In this document: one piece after another, positions 46,435-56,340 of the stretch
How the letters are laid out: each line of letters opens with the position of its first letter
How positions within the stretch are numbered: position 1 is the stretch's first letter
Assembly (NCBI GenBank): GCA_015179025.1
Contig: WHUX01000178.1
Coordinates: forward strand, 1 to 64,000
Reading direction: 5' to 3'
From: Terfezia claveryi
Taxonomy: Eukaryota; Ascomycota; Pezizomycetes; Pezizales; Pezizaceae
DNA: 64,000 bases
Notes under the pieces: model-generated
Databases searched by the model: none
Seen by the model: only the letters and a program-made list of their open reading frames with translations
Told to the model about the DNA's origin: nothing
Program-made: the position numbers and the translations under genes

Positions 46435-46595
46435 TTGATGCGGAGGGGGCCGATTTTCATAGATTAGAAACTGCAATAGCATTCATGACACTTTGTAGAA
46501 TGTATAGTTCAATCTATGTATACTAAAGCAACTCAAGTCTATACTAATATGACTTTTAGAACGAACCTATAGGGACTCAACGCCAAGTATTTTAT

Positions 46596-46833
46596 TTTTT
46601 TTATTTCTTAAAAAAACTCATTACTCATATGCGATCCCAGTATGGGGACCATGATGAGCCACCTGGAAACCCACATGGATTCAGGACAAGGCAAGTTAAT
46701 CTGCCAGCTCTGGCGCGCAAAAAGCAAAGAGGAACAAACTCAAGTGAATCGAGGTCCCATGCTATTATTAACCCACTTGTGCCAGATGACCCATATTTTT
46801 TTTTTTTTTAAATACTCGTTACTCTTATTCTAG
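46596..46833 (-). mobile_element. Two adjacent LINE-A tails
   Basis: The first tail (46,596-46,795) has a T-rich leader, CTCATTACTCATATGCGATC and CAAGTTAATCTGCCAGCTC. The second begins with a T run at about 46,797, followed only by AAATACTCGTTACTCTTATT before unique sequence, an insertion of a few dozen bases. The second insertion supplies the stop codon of the neighbouring HNH-like gene. Confidence 0.6.
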
Positions 46834-48365
46834 TGGATAACATACAGGCGACGATGGATGTGGTGATGGAAGCCCGTTGAGAAATTCCCAAACTTTGGTA
46901 TCTTGGTGAGTATGAACAGATGATTTCTTTTCCATGTAGCCTTGTACGGCGTTTCTGCCAAAGTTGGGGTCAACAGGGGGCACATTAGGCAAGAGAGTAG
47001 GAAGGTGGGATGTGGTAGATTGGAGAACCCCCTCGATTCTGACGTCCTCCATCTGTGCTTCTTGCTCCTCTACTACATCTTCTAGGTCCATATCAGAGAC
47101 ATCTGCTTCATCATCATCCTCGAGGTCCAAGAACTCGGGCTCTGCAGCCGCTGCACATCTCACAACCCTACTTAATGCTGCATGCAGCCTTAACAAATCG
47201 GGATGTGGAAGGGATACTTGTGCGGATCATTTGTAGTTAAGCGAATAACGGTTCCGGTTTCGAGTTCTTTAAATCGCCCTACTCCTCGTGAAGCCCTTTT
47301 CCCAGCAGAAGCAGACGTCGGTTGTGAGCCTAGGTCTGGTATTTGTTCAATAAGTCTGGTGAGAAAGATGTTATGCAATCCAGGGTCGTCATCTTCAGAG
47401 AACTGCAAACTTGGAATGGGGGACAGTTGAACAAGTGTAGTTTCATCCCAACCCACAGTGTCGGATGGTCGACGATGGCCGGGGACGTATGAGAATATAA
47501 CATCATAATGTGTTAGGAGTGCGTCTGGATTTGCAGTGAATATTGAGAGCGGATCCCCTACTGGCTGTAAAGTAATTTTACCCGTATCCCAATAGCGGTG
47601 GGTCTCAGTTGACAAGGTTATGAGATTTTCCATTCTGTTAATTAGCTTATTGCCCGCTGGGCTAGGGTTTTCATCTATCGAAGGTATCAGACCAAGGTAG
47701 TCCATGATGTTTTGCTTGGTTTGCTCACCAGCAAACATCCGCAGAAGTGAGAGAAAAGCAGATTGCACACGGCAGAGGTCATTGGTATTGTCATAGGTAG
47801 AAAGAGGGACCAGGTGGGCAACCTCGATTGGGTCATCCTTGAGGGTGATGAGACACCTCCGCTGGTCACGAGTGGTAGCAGACTGGGCAGCCTTACTAGA
47901 TCGATGTGTTTTGCGGTGACTGTTTGCAGTAGTCTGGTTTATGTTTGCGGATGCGCCTGGCTCAGGAATGGTGATGAGATCCAGTCAGGAGTCAGGGGCA
48001 GGGGATCGGCGAGCTAGCCCTTTTATGTTCATAAGCCTTTGCATGCGAGGACAATTGGAATCAGATTATATAGACCACTTACAGCGCTTAATTCCAATCG
48101 TTGCGACTGCAGAAGCGGTTCGGAGCTCAGTCCCAGTCATATCTTGCACGTGCGCATCAAATTGTGGGTTGATGCTGTATTCGCATAACGCGATGAACTC
48201 CTTGGTTGTTGTGAAGGTACCCTCGCGCAAGCGGTTGGATAAGGCAATCAAAAGGTCAGTGGGGAGTGGATAAGTTGTGCATGTAGCATCGGGAACAAGC
48301 GATGCCGTATCATTAATTGTTGGAGCTGCAGCAGGCAAGAGACGTGGATAATTGCTTTTGCTCAT
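46825..48365 (-). CDS. HNH-endonuclease-like protein (fungal HNH_2 type), one intron, one apparent frameshift
   Basis: It starts at ATG 48,365. Exon 1 runs to 48,083; a GTAAGT...CCAG intron spans 47,957-48,082, restoring the frame as ...GIKRCASANINQTTANSHRK. Exon 2 gives QRRCLITLKDDPIEVAHLVP (metal-site Cys and VAH histidine), an SLLRMFAGEQTKQNIMDYLG helix, then ENLITLSTETHRYWDTGKIT. This layout is the H...N...H order of fungal HNH_2-like proteins. After HKYPFHIP the frame hits TAA at 47,190, but the next frame continues convincingly (PDLLRLHAALSRVV, an acidic LEDDDEADVSDMDLED tail) to 46,825, so one base is lost or misread near 47,194. The last codon and stop lie in a LINE tail. It is likely intracellular; the substrate is unknown. 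It may be a recent pseudogene. Confidence 0.6.
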
Positions 48366-49674
48366 TCCGGTGAAGTATCGTGATAATGAATGTTTGGTTC
48401 GAGGTGGTTGCGATATAGTGCAGCTAGCTTAGGTAATCCCTCTTGGCACGCACTGCATATTATGTTTTCTTGCGCATACAGGTGAACCTGTGACTTTGCA
48501 TCCTATATAAGCGCATATCCTTTGATAATGCATAGCAACCTCCTAATGAGTTTTTTGTTAGTAAAAATGACACACTACTAAGGGGCTAAAAACCACATAA
48601 CTGTACATTAAGTATATATATGTTCTGGGCCGTTACGGGATTAAAATTTTGGTCAAAGGTTTTCAATGCCACGGCGAGTTACAATACTACAGCGACACTC
48701 CAATATCACATGTAGTAAATATCAAATAGAAGTATATCCAATATTACAGTTACCTTATAGCAAGTTATTTAATTAAACAAAAGCAAAAGGGATAGAGCGC
48801 AAGTAACTAAACAACATGTGGGGGGATAAAAAAGAGCTTCGCTTGCTCAACCCTCCACTCAATCAATCCATCAATTGCCGAACCTTCCTTTTGAAGGAAG
48901 AATCACACAATGCTCGGAGTAGAAGATTTCTTGTATTCCCTGAAAATACTAATCGCCCAGAATCGTCGCTTCTATATTTTGTATGGAGTAGGCGTTCATG
49001 CATTCGCAGCTTCTATATATTGTATGGAGTAGGAGTTCATGCATTCGCGGCTTCTATATATTGTAGGAGTTCATGCATTTGCGGCTTCTACATATTCCTA
49101 CAAACGTATGAACTCCAGACATATATCACGGTTCTGGAGGAGTTCCGTACTTACGCAAAGAGCAACGTTGAGCCAAATATGGCTATTACCGGCACAGGCA
49201 TAGCGCACCATTAGCTTGTACAACCATACTAGCAGGTATTGCCAATCTAAGCTAGCATACCTGAGCCGCCAACTGCCAAGTGGGGTTGATCATCCCGCAT
49301 ACGTACTGGCGGCACTTGCCCCTCATATAGTGTTATGAATACCTACGGCCCCTATCCTCTCTCGCACAACATCTACAGTACAACATTCTATAGAATAATA
49401 TCCATAATACACACATAGATAGGGTTGCAAATAATGCAGTATTGCTAATGAAACTGTCAAAATATATGCTCTTGTGTATGCTATGGCAATATTTGTATCA
49501 GCTTTTTTTTTTTAAAATAATATGAAAAGACCTGTTGCCAACTGTAAGTGATGTTGGACTCAAAATTGGGGAGGCATTGGTCAATGCCTACTTACGCACA
49601 TGTCAGACTCCTCATAACTGAGTTCCATTTGGCTCTTTATTTGGTGTTTAATTACTTGCGCTATCTCCTTTCAT
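48366..49674. other. Mostly non-coding; dispersed TTCATGCATTYGCGGC repeats
   Basis: 48,985-49,090 has three copies of the GTTCATGCATTCGCGGCTTC word that also forms the 55.5-56.2 kb array and occurs at 11.27 and 58.83 kb. At 48,622 the string GTTCTGGGCCG matches the one at 63,598. No gene is supported. Confidence 0.45.
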
Positions 49675-49975
49675 AGATATGTTCTGTCCTGCCCAGGAAT
49701 GCGATAACCAAATGTAGTAATTTATTCAGGTTACACGGAAGATAAAAATGAGAAAAAAAAAAAAAAAGAAAAAAAGAAAAAACACATCAGCGCATACAAA
49801 CGTGAATTGTAGTCAATAATGAAATATCACTATGCTTCCTTATCAGTACTGACGAACATGAATGGTACTCGATTTTAACCAAAACGAAGCAGGTTCTACC
49901 TAGAATTATATAATAGGTAGATACTGTTTTACAGTATCCGTGACGTATGTGAAGGTCTGGAAACGAAAAAAAAAA

Positions 49976-50095
49976 TCTACAACACCAAGGATTCCCACAT
50001 GGTCACCCACTGCAGTACTAGCCTGGCGATCTGAAGCTTAGATATGGCAGAGCGGACGGGATGCCTCGTTTTCTTCAGTCTATGGTCGTAGATGT
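49976..50095 (-). rRNA. 5S ribosomal RNA gene
   Basis: The minus strand starts ACATCTACGACCATAG, continues GGCATCCCGTCCGCTCTGCC and AGTGGGTGACCATGTGGGAA, and ends TTGGTGTTGTAGA followed by a long T run. It is 120 bases, the normal 5S length. The 5' ATCTAC and 3' GTAGAT ends pair to close helix I. The internal C-box region is intact and the T run is a good Pol III terminator. It is a dispersed single copy, as in many filamentous fungi. Its oddity is that it sits inside a TIR transposon. Expression cannot be judged from the sequence. Confidence 0.9.
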
Positions 50096-50341
50096 CAAAA
50101 TATGAGAGTTGACCTATTATAACTTATAACCTGACTGAAAAGTACTACCAGAGCTAATGTTGTGGTTATTTCCACAAAGTTAGAACAAACCGGATGTCGC
50201 CCTTCATATTTAACAAATTATACATCTACAATATCCCCTCCAAGTCCACTTCCAAGTCCAATTGCGCGACTCTGCATCTTGGTCGATACGAGCGTTCAAG
50301 CAGCTATGAGATGGAAGCGGCTGCTACAATGCAAATCAAAT

Positions 50342-50606
50342 TTAACACAGCTGCATTGTCGGGTTTGACATTCCCCCTTGTACTTGTCGGAATTCTGTAA
50401 TAATTGTAAGTCTAAGTGGAAAAATAATGGCGGTTAGGATGAGGTTTTCGCACCACAAGACAATAGAGTGTCGGTCATCAGTGCCATGTCTATCTTGTCG
50501 AGGAGTATGTACACTAACAATATCTCCAATCGCAAAAACCTCAATTTGATGTTGTTCTTCATACCGCTTTACCATATTTTGGCGAGCTTTAGTAGTATTT
50601 TTCGAA
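50342..50606 (-). pseudogene. C-terminal integrase fragment of the KRBA2-like element
   Basis: Minus-strand text TTKARQNMVKRYEEQHQIEV then FAIGDIVSVHTPRQDRHGTD parallels the post-core module MANHYNKRFVIESFEPNTVV / SLRIPTEDRGTLDQ of the right-arm copy at 40.1 kb. The catalytic core and Cys-rich tail are missing. It supports the family assignment of the surrounding TIR element. Confidence 0.6.
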
Positions 50607-51162
50607 CATGTCGGAGTAGGTCTTTAGAGCTCGGTTGGTCTTTGCGGTTCGGTCGGTCTTGGGTCTTTACAGACCGGTAGAGTCTCGATGTGACTCTTTA
50701 TTTTCATCAGAAGAATCTAATAATCGAGAAGGCTTTGAAGCTGGATCTGAGGCAGTTCGAACTTGGCGAATAGAATACTGAAGATGATTGAGGTGAAGGA
50801 GTCTTGTAATGTGATTCCCGACCCAATTCCTGGGTGGGATGTCCTGCCCGGGAACTGTCCCAGTCGCGACTGGGACGTTCCATTCGCGAATCAGCCGATT
50901 CCCGGGCAGGACAGAACAGATATACTTGAAGTGCGCATATAAATGTATATGAATACTTGTTGTATGCCATTCAAGTGGTTTTAGAGCATAATGTATTTGA
51001 TGTTATTGCACATATTCATGATGTTTTATTGCAAGCAGGTATAAACAAACCAATGCAATCATTGGTTTAAAGTCTCATGGAATTAATCGCAATGAGGTAT
51101 ACCTAAGTCTCAATATTGATGTTTAGTAGAGGTTACGGAACTTTTACACCGTCGCTTTCAAT

Positions 51163-51769
51163 TAGGCCTGGGCACGAGCCCGGCTCGCGAAAATTGCAAG
51201 AGTGAATAGGTAACTGCGTACTCTACATGTCTGTGTAGGTCATGGAAAATATGAGACGCAGAGATATGAAAAATACGGATATAAACAGACATGGAAATAG
51301 GACAGAATCAATTTCAACCCTCATCGCCCACCTAAAGTCCACAGCGAAATCGCGCGATACATAGGACTGCAGTATTGTAGCCACCGAACAAATTGTAGGT
51401 TACAACCATAGCGAGATACAGTGGTGATTTCATCAATTTTTGTAGTTCCTCCTCTTGTGTTGGTAGGCATGGTTGGTTACGTCGGAAATTGGGCGATTGT
51501 AGTTGTAAATTCTGAAGGGAGGTAATGAAACTCCTGGACTGTCGCTGTAGGTTGTGTTATTGTGAAAAAAAAACAGAGGAAAGGGTGGGAATGCAACGCA
51601 TTTTGAAGATTTCCACTCCCCGGATACCTTCGGTATTTCGCGGTTGCAACGACCTCCGGGCTCGAGCCCGGGCTCGAGCTTGTGTGACCTTGGTCTCGAG
51701 CCGGCTCAAGCCTGTGTAACCTTGGCTCGAGCTTTTGGCTCGAGCCGGCTCGGCTCGTGCCCAGGCGTA
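51163..51769. mobile_element. hAT-type MITE, 607 bp, with perfect 8-bp target duplication
   Basis: Termini TAGGCCTGGGCACGAGCC and GGCTCGTGCCCAGGCGTA; CTTTCAAT is directly repeated at 51,155-51,162 and 51,770-51,777. The interior is closely similar to the MITE at 12,509-13,208, which has longer GGCTCGAGCC subterminal repeats at the left. It is non-coding. Confidence 0.9.
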
Positions 51770-51879
51770 CTTTCAATGCAAAAAAAAAGAGAGACGTTCA
51801 TATACTGCCTAGCCATACTAGGTCAGGGCAGCACCCGTGTACAAATTCAGTGTAAGCGCTGGCAGGGTATTAAGCAAGT

Positions 51880-51945
51880 GGGGGATTGAGCAAGCGAGGG
51901 ATTGAGTAAGCGGGGGATTGAGCAAGCGGGGGATTGAGCAAGCAG
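51880..51945. repeat. 16-bp tandem repeat
   Basis: About four copies of GGGGGATTGAGCAAGC with minor changes. Confidence 0.8.
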
Positions 51946-52199
51946 AGCTTTTCTTATATATATATCTTATGTATGTATAAACTACATATGTGGTATTTAT
52001 GCTATCCCGGTACCGCCCGGGCAATCTCGCATCTCGCATTGCAACTGCCCGGTCCATACCGATATGGACTGAATCCCGGAATGGACCAGAACACATATCT
52101 CGTTTATTTCCTACCAGAGATACATAGTTCAATACGAATATACCTACGCATTCACTGCCTAATATACGAAGCTCTTCTCCTCTCATTATTCATCCTTTA

Positions 52200-52465
52200 T
52201 GAGAATAGGCGAGCAGTCAGAGCCGTTAGTCCAATCAAGGAAGATACTAATATGGAGGAACGCTGAGAAGCACAGTGAATGAACGTGTTCGTTCATTCAT
52301 TTATATAAAGCTGTGTATTTCCCACCTGATTGGGACATCTCTCATAAGATCGAGACAGCTGCTCAATACAAAGCTATTTGCTCATTCACTGTGCTTCGTG
52401 ACCGTTCCTCCATATTCGTATCTTCCTTCATTGGACTCACGGCTCTCACTGCTCACCTATTCTCA
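52200..52465. mobile_element. Foldback MITE, 266 bp, TA target duplication
   Basis: Arms of about 85 bp are inverted repeats, beginning TGAGAATAGGCGAGCAG at the left and ending CTCACCTATTCTCA at the right, with TA on both sides (52,198-52,199 and 52,466-52,467). TA duplication and size point to a Tc1/mariner-type MITE. A separate short hairpin (GTTGTACTCT with AGAGTACAAC) lies at 52,517-52,541. Confidence 0.75.
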
Positions 52466-52907
52466 TATAATCCAGAAAAAAAATTTCATTCCTCCTACTC
52501 TCCCCCGATTCCCCCGTTGTACTCTTAATGAGAGTACAACGTCCTGCAACACACGGAAGTTTCTTGTATTCCAAACCCGTGTAGGGAATCACGAGCGGGC
52601 AGAAGTAGTCAACTTTCCAAAGCGATCTTTGATGAACGCAAGGAATAACAATACGTAAAATAGGGACTAATACAGGGAGACAACGTAACATGAACAACAG
52701 CTCAATGTGAAGCACAATACACCAATGCAAAGTAATATACATAACAATCTGCCTTTCGCACTGAACACCTAACACCTCATTACTCGTGCCCATGATATGT
52801 GGTGAGCTGAGACAGATTGCACTAATCCCCCCCCGGCACACTGATCCTTCTGTTCATACTACACGCCCCGTATGGTTGCAGAACGTCTAACTACACAATT
52901 CTGTTGC

Positions 52908-55133
52908 TTACTCGGTCACTCTACCATTTGCGACAAAACCCATCTGCCTCATAATATCAGTCAGTCCTGGCTCTTTCACCCTCTTCCGCTTCACCATCTT
53001 CCTCGGACTCTCCCCCTTCGAATCCGCACTCTTCGCTCTTGCTACTTTCTCTTCACTCCCCGCAGTTTCCTTGCTCTTTTCCAATCTCCGTTTCATCACC
53101 AATCGCCCTACTGCACCTCTCACTAACCCCTCCAGCCACACTAATAACTTGACTGCAATCCCCCTCGGCAAATAAGGAGGCAACGCACTAGGGTAGAAAT
53201 TTTGGTGGAATGAGAGCACTATTGAAGGATCGCTGATGTCATTAGAGGTGGAGGGGGGTGCCAATAGCGAGAGTAACTTCACACAAACAGGGCAACACCT
53301 CTTGCTGACCCCAATATTCGGAAATGTATGTTCAAAGGGGGCAAGCTCAATATTAGCAGGGGGGAAAGTCTTTTGGCAGTCGAGTTGACTAAGATGCCTC
53401 AGTGTCCCTAAGACAGCCTCTGCATGCCAGCACCCATAAAACTTATGCGACGATTTTCTCAAAATATGTGTGGCCCGAAGCACCCGATTTTCCTCTAATC
53501 TTGCCCACTCTTCTAATGTCTGAATCGCTTCTTCGCAAGAGATATTCATGTTAGTTGTGCTTTTACTGCCAGAATTGGCATGAGAGGGGTAGATACTGCG
53601 CATGACACCCTTCCAGTCATGCAGTTCATTTTTAGAGCGATCCCCAGCGGAGACTTCGTACAAGGTAAGGGTGACCGGTTCAGCAGGCAGTGTGTCCTCT
53701 GCAGTCAGGGAGTTGAGGGCGGCCTGGTACCGAACAGCCAACCAGAGACATTCCTCACCTACTCGTTTCTGCTGGTATGCAACTGAGATCTCGATGGAGG
53801 TGTCAGTAACCCCTTCATCCTGGTCTAGTTCACTGGTCGGCCTCGATACCATTGCGCGGGAGAGTATTGACTCCACAGACTTCATGTGTGCAGAGATGGA
53901 TGGGGAACTGTGAACCAAGAAATGGAGGCGATCCATTGAGTTTTCTACGTCTGGTAGGCTGGTTGAGAAATTGAAGCCAGAGGTGATCTGTGTGTAAAGG
54001 GTATCAACAGTTGATTGTGCTCTATGTAGGACAGAGAGTAATAGCCGGTGAAGATCCCAAGCGGTTTCCTTCGTGTATGATGCATTAGTATTGTTTTCAC
54101 GCGATGCCGACAATATAGCCGATAACCCCGGGTATGAGTTCTCTCTATCATCTGTCAATAGAGCCTCAAAGACGCACATCTCGGTATCAGTGAATGAGGA
54201 TGATTCCCCAGGCTTGAAATTCAACACAAACGCCGCCTCAACCTGTGCCTGCCTCATGCTAGCCATCTCTGTATTAAATGCTACGAAAGGCTTTGAATGG
54301 AACCGGCGACGCATTTTCCCGACAGAGTAGAATGTGACAAACGACCGAAGCAGGGATTTGCGTCGGATAAAGTGGCCGTATGCTTCCTGAACTGGAATAG
54401 GAGTAAAATCGAAGAAATGAGCGTCATGGACTGTAGTGAACGTATTCCATGCATTAACAATAGCATTGAATAAAACTTCAATACCTCGGACGTGGTTGCG
54501 ATACGAGACATGCCGGTAGGTATTGAGATATTGAAGCATATCTTCTGGGGAGCATATTTCTATTAATTCTCCAAAGGGATTCCCGGGAGAGGGTTCGGGA
54601 GAGTTAAATCGTGCATTCCGGGCAATGAGGTAGCCATCAATAGGGTTCATGCGGACTCCATGGTCCTCGCTTGAGATACTGCTTCTGGGGTCGTCATCGT
54701 CCTTCCTTAAGTTGTCGCTATTACGGTCGTCATCATCATCGCTTGAGCTGTCAGTTGCTACCAGTAGGTCGACATTTGCAGTACGTCCGGACCGTCTGGG
54801 AAGGACAGCAACAATCTCGTGTTCTCGGACCAGGAGCTGGGCAACTTGGTTAAGGACTTTCAGCCAGGTTTGAGAGGCCTTGGTCGAGGAGTCATTCGGG
54901 AACCTTTGCTGGGTAGTGGTATTATCGGATGCAGATGTGCCGTCTTGGGTAATGTTAAACGGCTTAGCGGTGTTGCAGAGGGAGTCTGCCACTGGGGATA
55001 AGGCAGCCAAAAGAGAAGTCAGGGTACGAGCGCGCAGATCGCGGTCATGAGGCAACTCAAGTTCTGAGGCTGGAGTATGAGATTCAGCTTGAGCCTGCAG
55101 GCACGTGCCAGCAGCAGCGGTCAACAGTGACAT
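52908..55133 (-). CDS. OTT_1508-like deaminase-family protein (about 741 aa from the first ATG)
   Basis: This is one uninterrupted reading frame, the best-preserved gene in the window. The frame is open to 55,283 but the first in-frame ATG is at 55,133, so either the start is there or an upstream exon is missing. Counting from 55,283 (791 codons), residue 620 begins WHAEAVLGTLRHL and residues 660-667 are SKRCCPVC. The HAE and CPxC pair is the zinc-binding/catalytic signature of the deaminase fold, and the GVSKRCCPVC context matches the fungal OTT_1508-like deaminase family. The roughly 600-residue front part is helical with an acidic SSSDDDDDRNSD segment near residue 180. The Lys/Arg-rich tail (KMVKRKRVKEP) could be a nuclear signal. 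The substrate is unknown. A decayed paralogue lies at 9.7-16.1 kb. Confidence 0.7.
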   Translation of the reverse strand: MSLLTAAAGTCLQAQAESHTPASELELPHDRDLRARTLTSLLAALSPVADSLCNTAKPFNITQDGTSASDNTTTQQRFPNDSSTKASQTWLKVLNQVAQLLVREHEIVAVLPRRSGRTANVDLLVATDSSSDDDDDRNSDNLRKDDDDPRSSISSEDHGVRMNPIDGYLIARNARFNSPEPSPGNPFGELIEICSPEDMLQYLNTYRHVSYRNHVRGIEVLFNAIVNAWNTFTTVHDAHFFDFTPIPVQEAYGHFIRRKSLLRSFVTFYSVGKMRRRFHSKPFVAFNTEMASMRQAQVEAAFVLNFKPGESSSFTDTEMCVFEALLTDDRENSYPGLSAILSASRENNTNASYTKETAWDLHRLLLSVLHRAQSTVDTLYTQITSGFNFSTSLPDVENSMDRLHFLVHSSPSISAHMKSVESILSRAMVSRPTSELDQDEGVTDTSIEISVAYQQKRVGEECLWLAVRYQAALNSLTAEDTLPAEPVTLTLYEVSAGDRSKNELHDWKGVMRSIYPSHANSGSKSTTNMNISCEEAIQTLEEWARLEENRVLRATHILRKSSHKFYGCWHAEAVLGTLRHLSQLDCQKTFPPANIELAPFEHTFPNIGVSKRCCPVCVKLLSLLAPPSTSNDISDPSIVLSFHQNFYPSALPPYLPRGIAVKLLVWLEGLVRGAVGRLVMKRRLEKSKETAGSEEKVARAKSADSKGESPRKMVKRKRVKEPGLTDIMRQMGFVANGRVTE

Positions 55134-55504
55134 TGGACAGGCTGTCAGGGCAATGCGAGCCTCAATAGTTGCAAGAAGAGGTAGTAGTTGACGGTGAGTG
55201 AATGGGGTGGTGTTGATGCCGGGGTGTGGCGTTGGGAGATAAGTGTCAGCAGTGACTTGTAAACATAGACAGATGTAGGCCACAACCAGCTAAGACAGAT
55301 GGAGTAGTATCGCTACAGACGTTTTGTCAGCGACTGAAACCTTCGCCAAGCTTCGGATTGTTGGTGTCGTCTGAAAAACAACATGAGCGACAACGTATGT
55401 GCATCAAATTTGCTAAGAGAACTAAATGCGGCCGCAACACGCTAACGTGAGACGGCACAACGTCTATTGGGATGCATGAATTCCATATATATATTACGAG
55501 AGGA

Positions 55505-55545
55505 TTGTGCCAACCAGACTATATATATTAGTCTAGTTGGCACAA
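55505..55545. repeat. Hairpin with 17-bp arms
   Basis: TTGTGCCAACCAGACTA and TAGTCTAGTTGGCACAA flank a 7-base AT loop with one mismatch. The left arm with preceding TACGAGAGG recurs at 17,649-17,674. Confidence 0.75.
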
Positions 55546-55554
55546 GACCCCGCC

Positions 55555-56170
55555 AAACGGGGTATATAGAGGCCGCAAATACATGAATTCCATAGATATA
55601 TAGAGGCTGCAAATGCATGAATTCCATAGATATATAGAGGCTGCAAATGCATGAATAGAGGCCGCAAATGCATGAATAGAGGCCGCAAATGCATGAGGCC
55701 GCAAATGCATGAATGTAGAGGCTGCAAATATATGAATTTCATAGATATATAGAGACCGCAAATGAATGAATTCCATAGATATATAGAGGCCGCAAATGCA
55801 TGAATATAGAGGCCGCAAATGCATGGATAGAGGCCGCAAGTGCATGAATATAGAGGCCGCAAATGCATGAGGCCGCAAATGCATGAATGTAGAGGCCGCA
55901 AATATATGAATTTCATAGATATATAGAGACCGCAAATGCATGAATTCCATAGATATATAGAGGCCGCAAATGCATGAATATAAAGGCCGCAAATGCATGA
56001 ATATAGAGGCCGCAAATGCATAAATAGAGGCCACAAATGCATGAGGCCGCAAATGCATGAGGCCGCAATTGCATGAATGTAGAGGCCGCAAATACATGAA
56101 TTCCATAGAGATATAGGGGCCGCAAATACATGAATTCCATAGAGATATAGAGGCCGCAAATGCACGAATT
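55555..56170. repeat. GGCCGCAAATGCATGAATTC array with higher-order units
   Basis: Dozens of GAGGCCGCAAATGCATGAAT words are spaced by ATAGATATATAGAGG-type linkers of variable length, with larger units repeated about every 170-180 bp. Open frames of SICICGLYIHAFAA-type peptides arise from the repeat and are not genes. Confidence 0.85.
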
Positions 56171-56340
56171 CCTGATATATGGTGTTGATAGTAGTTCTAC
56201 TATGTTTCTAAGGAATTAGTGCTTGTCACTGTGCTTGAGCAGTAGTCTATGGGAATCAAGCAGTAGTCTGTTGAAATCAAGCGCCCTTATTGTAAGGCTC
56301 GTTAAGATCTCAACGAAGTCAAGCGGTCTTGCAGGCAGAG
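56171..56340. repeat. Left arm of an inverted repeat split by a LINE
   Basis: The block from GTTGATAGTAGTTCTACTAT to CAGTAGTCTATGGG is the reverse complement, with changes, of 58,764-58,830 across the LINE. With the array on the outside it forms a foldback arrangement. Confidence 0.65.

Larger units (their letters stand above)
49681..50917. mobile_element. 1,237-bp KRBA2-like TIR transposon with 6-bp target duplication, carrying a 5S rRNA gene
   Basis: Left end GTTCTGTCCTGCCCAGGAAT and right end ATTCCCGGGCAGGACAGAAC are inverted repeats. AGATAT is directly repeated at 49,675-49,680 and 50,918-50,923. The first nine bases, GTTCTGTCC, equal the terminus of the palindromic element at 36,591/41,174. 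It retains only a C-terminal piece of the integrase (50,342-50,606), so it is an internally deleted, non-autonomous copy. A complete 5S rRNA gene lies inside at 49,976-50,095. The right subterminal region holds a second nested GTCCTGCCCGGGAA inverted repeat. Confidence 0.85.

Noticed and set aside
55528..56165. Minus-strand ORFs of about 200 codons rich in CICGLYI repeats
   Set aside because: Generated by the GGCCGCAAATGCATG array.
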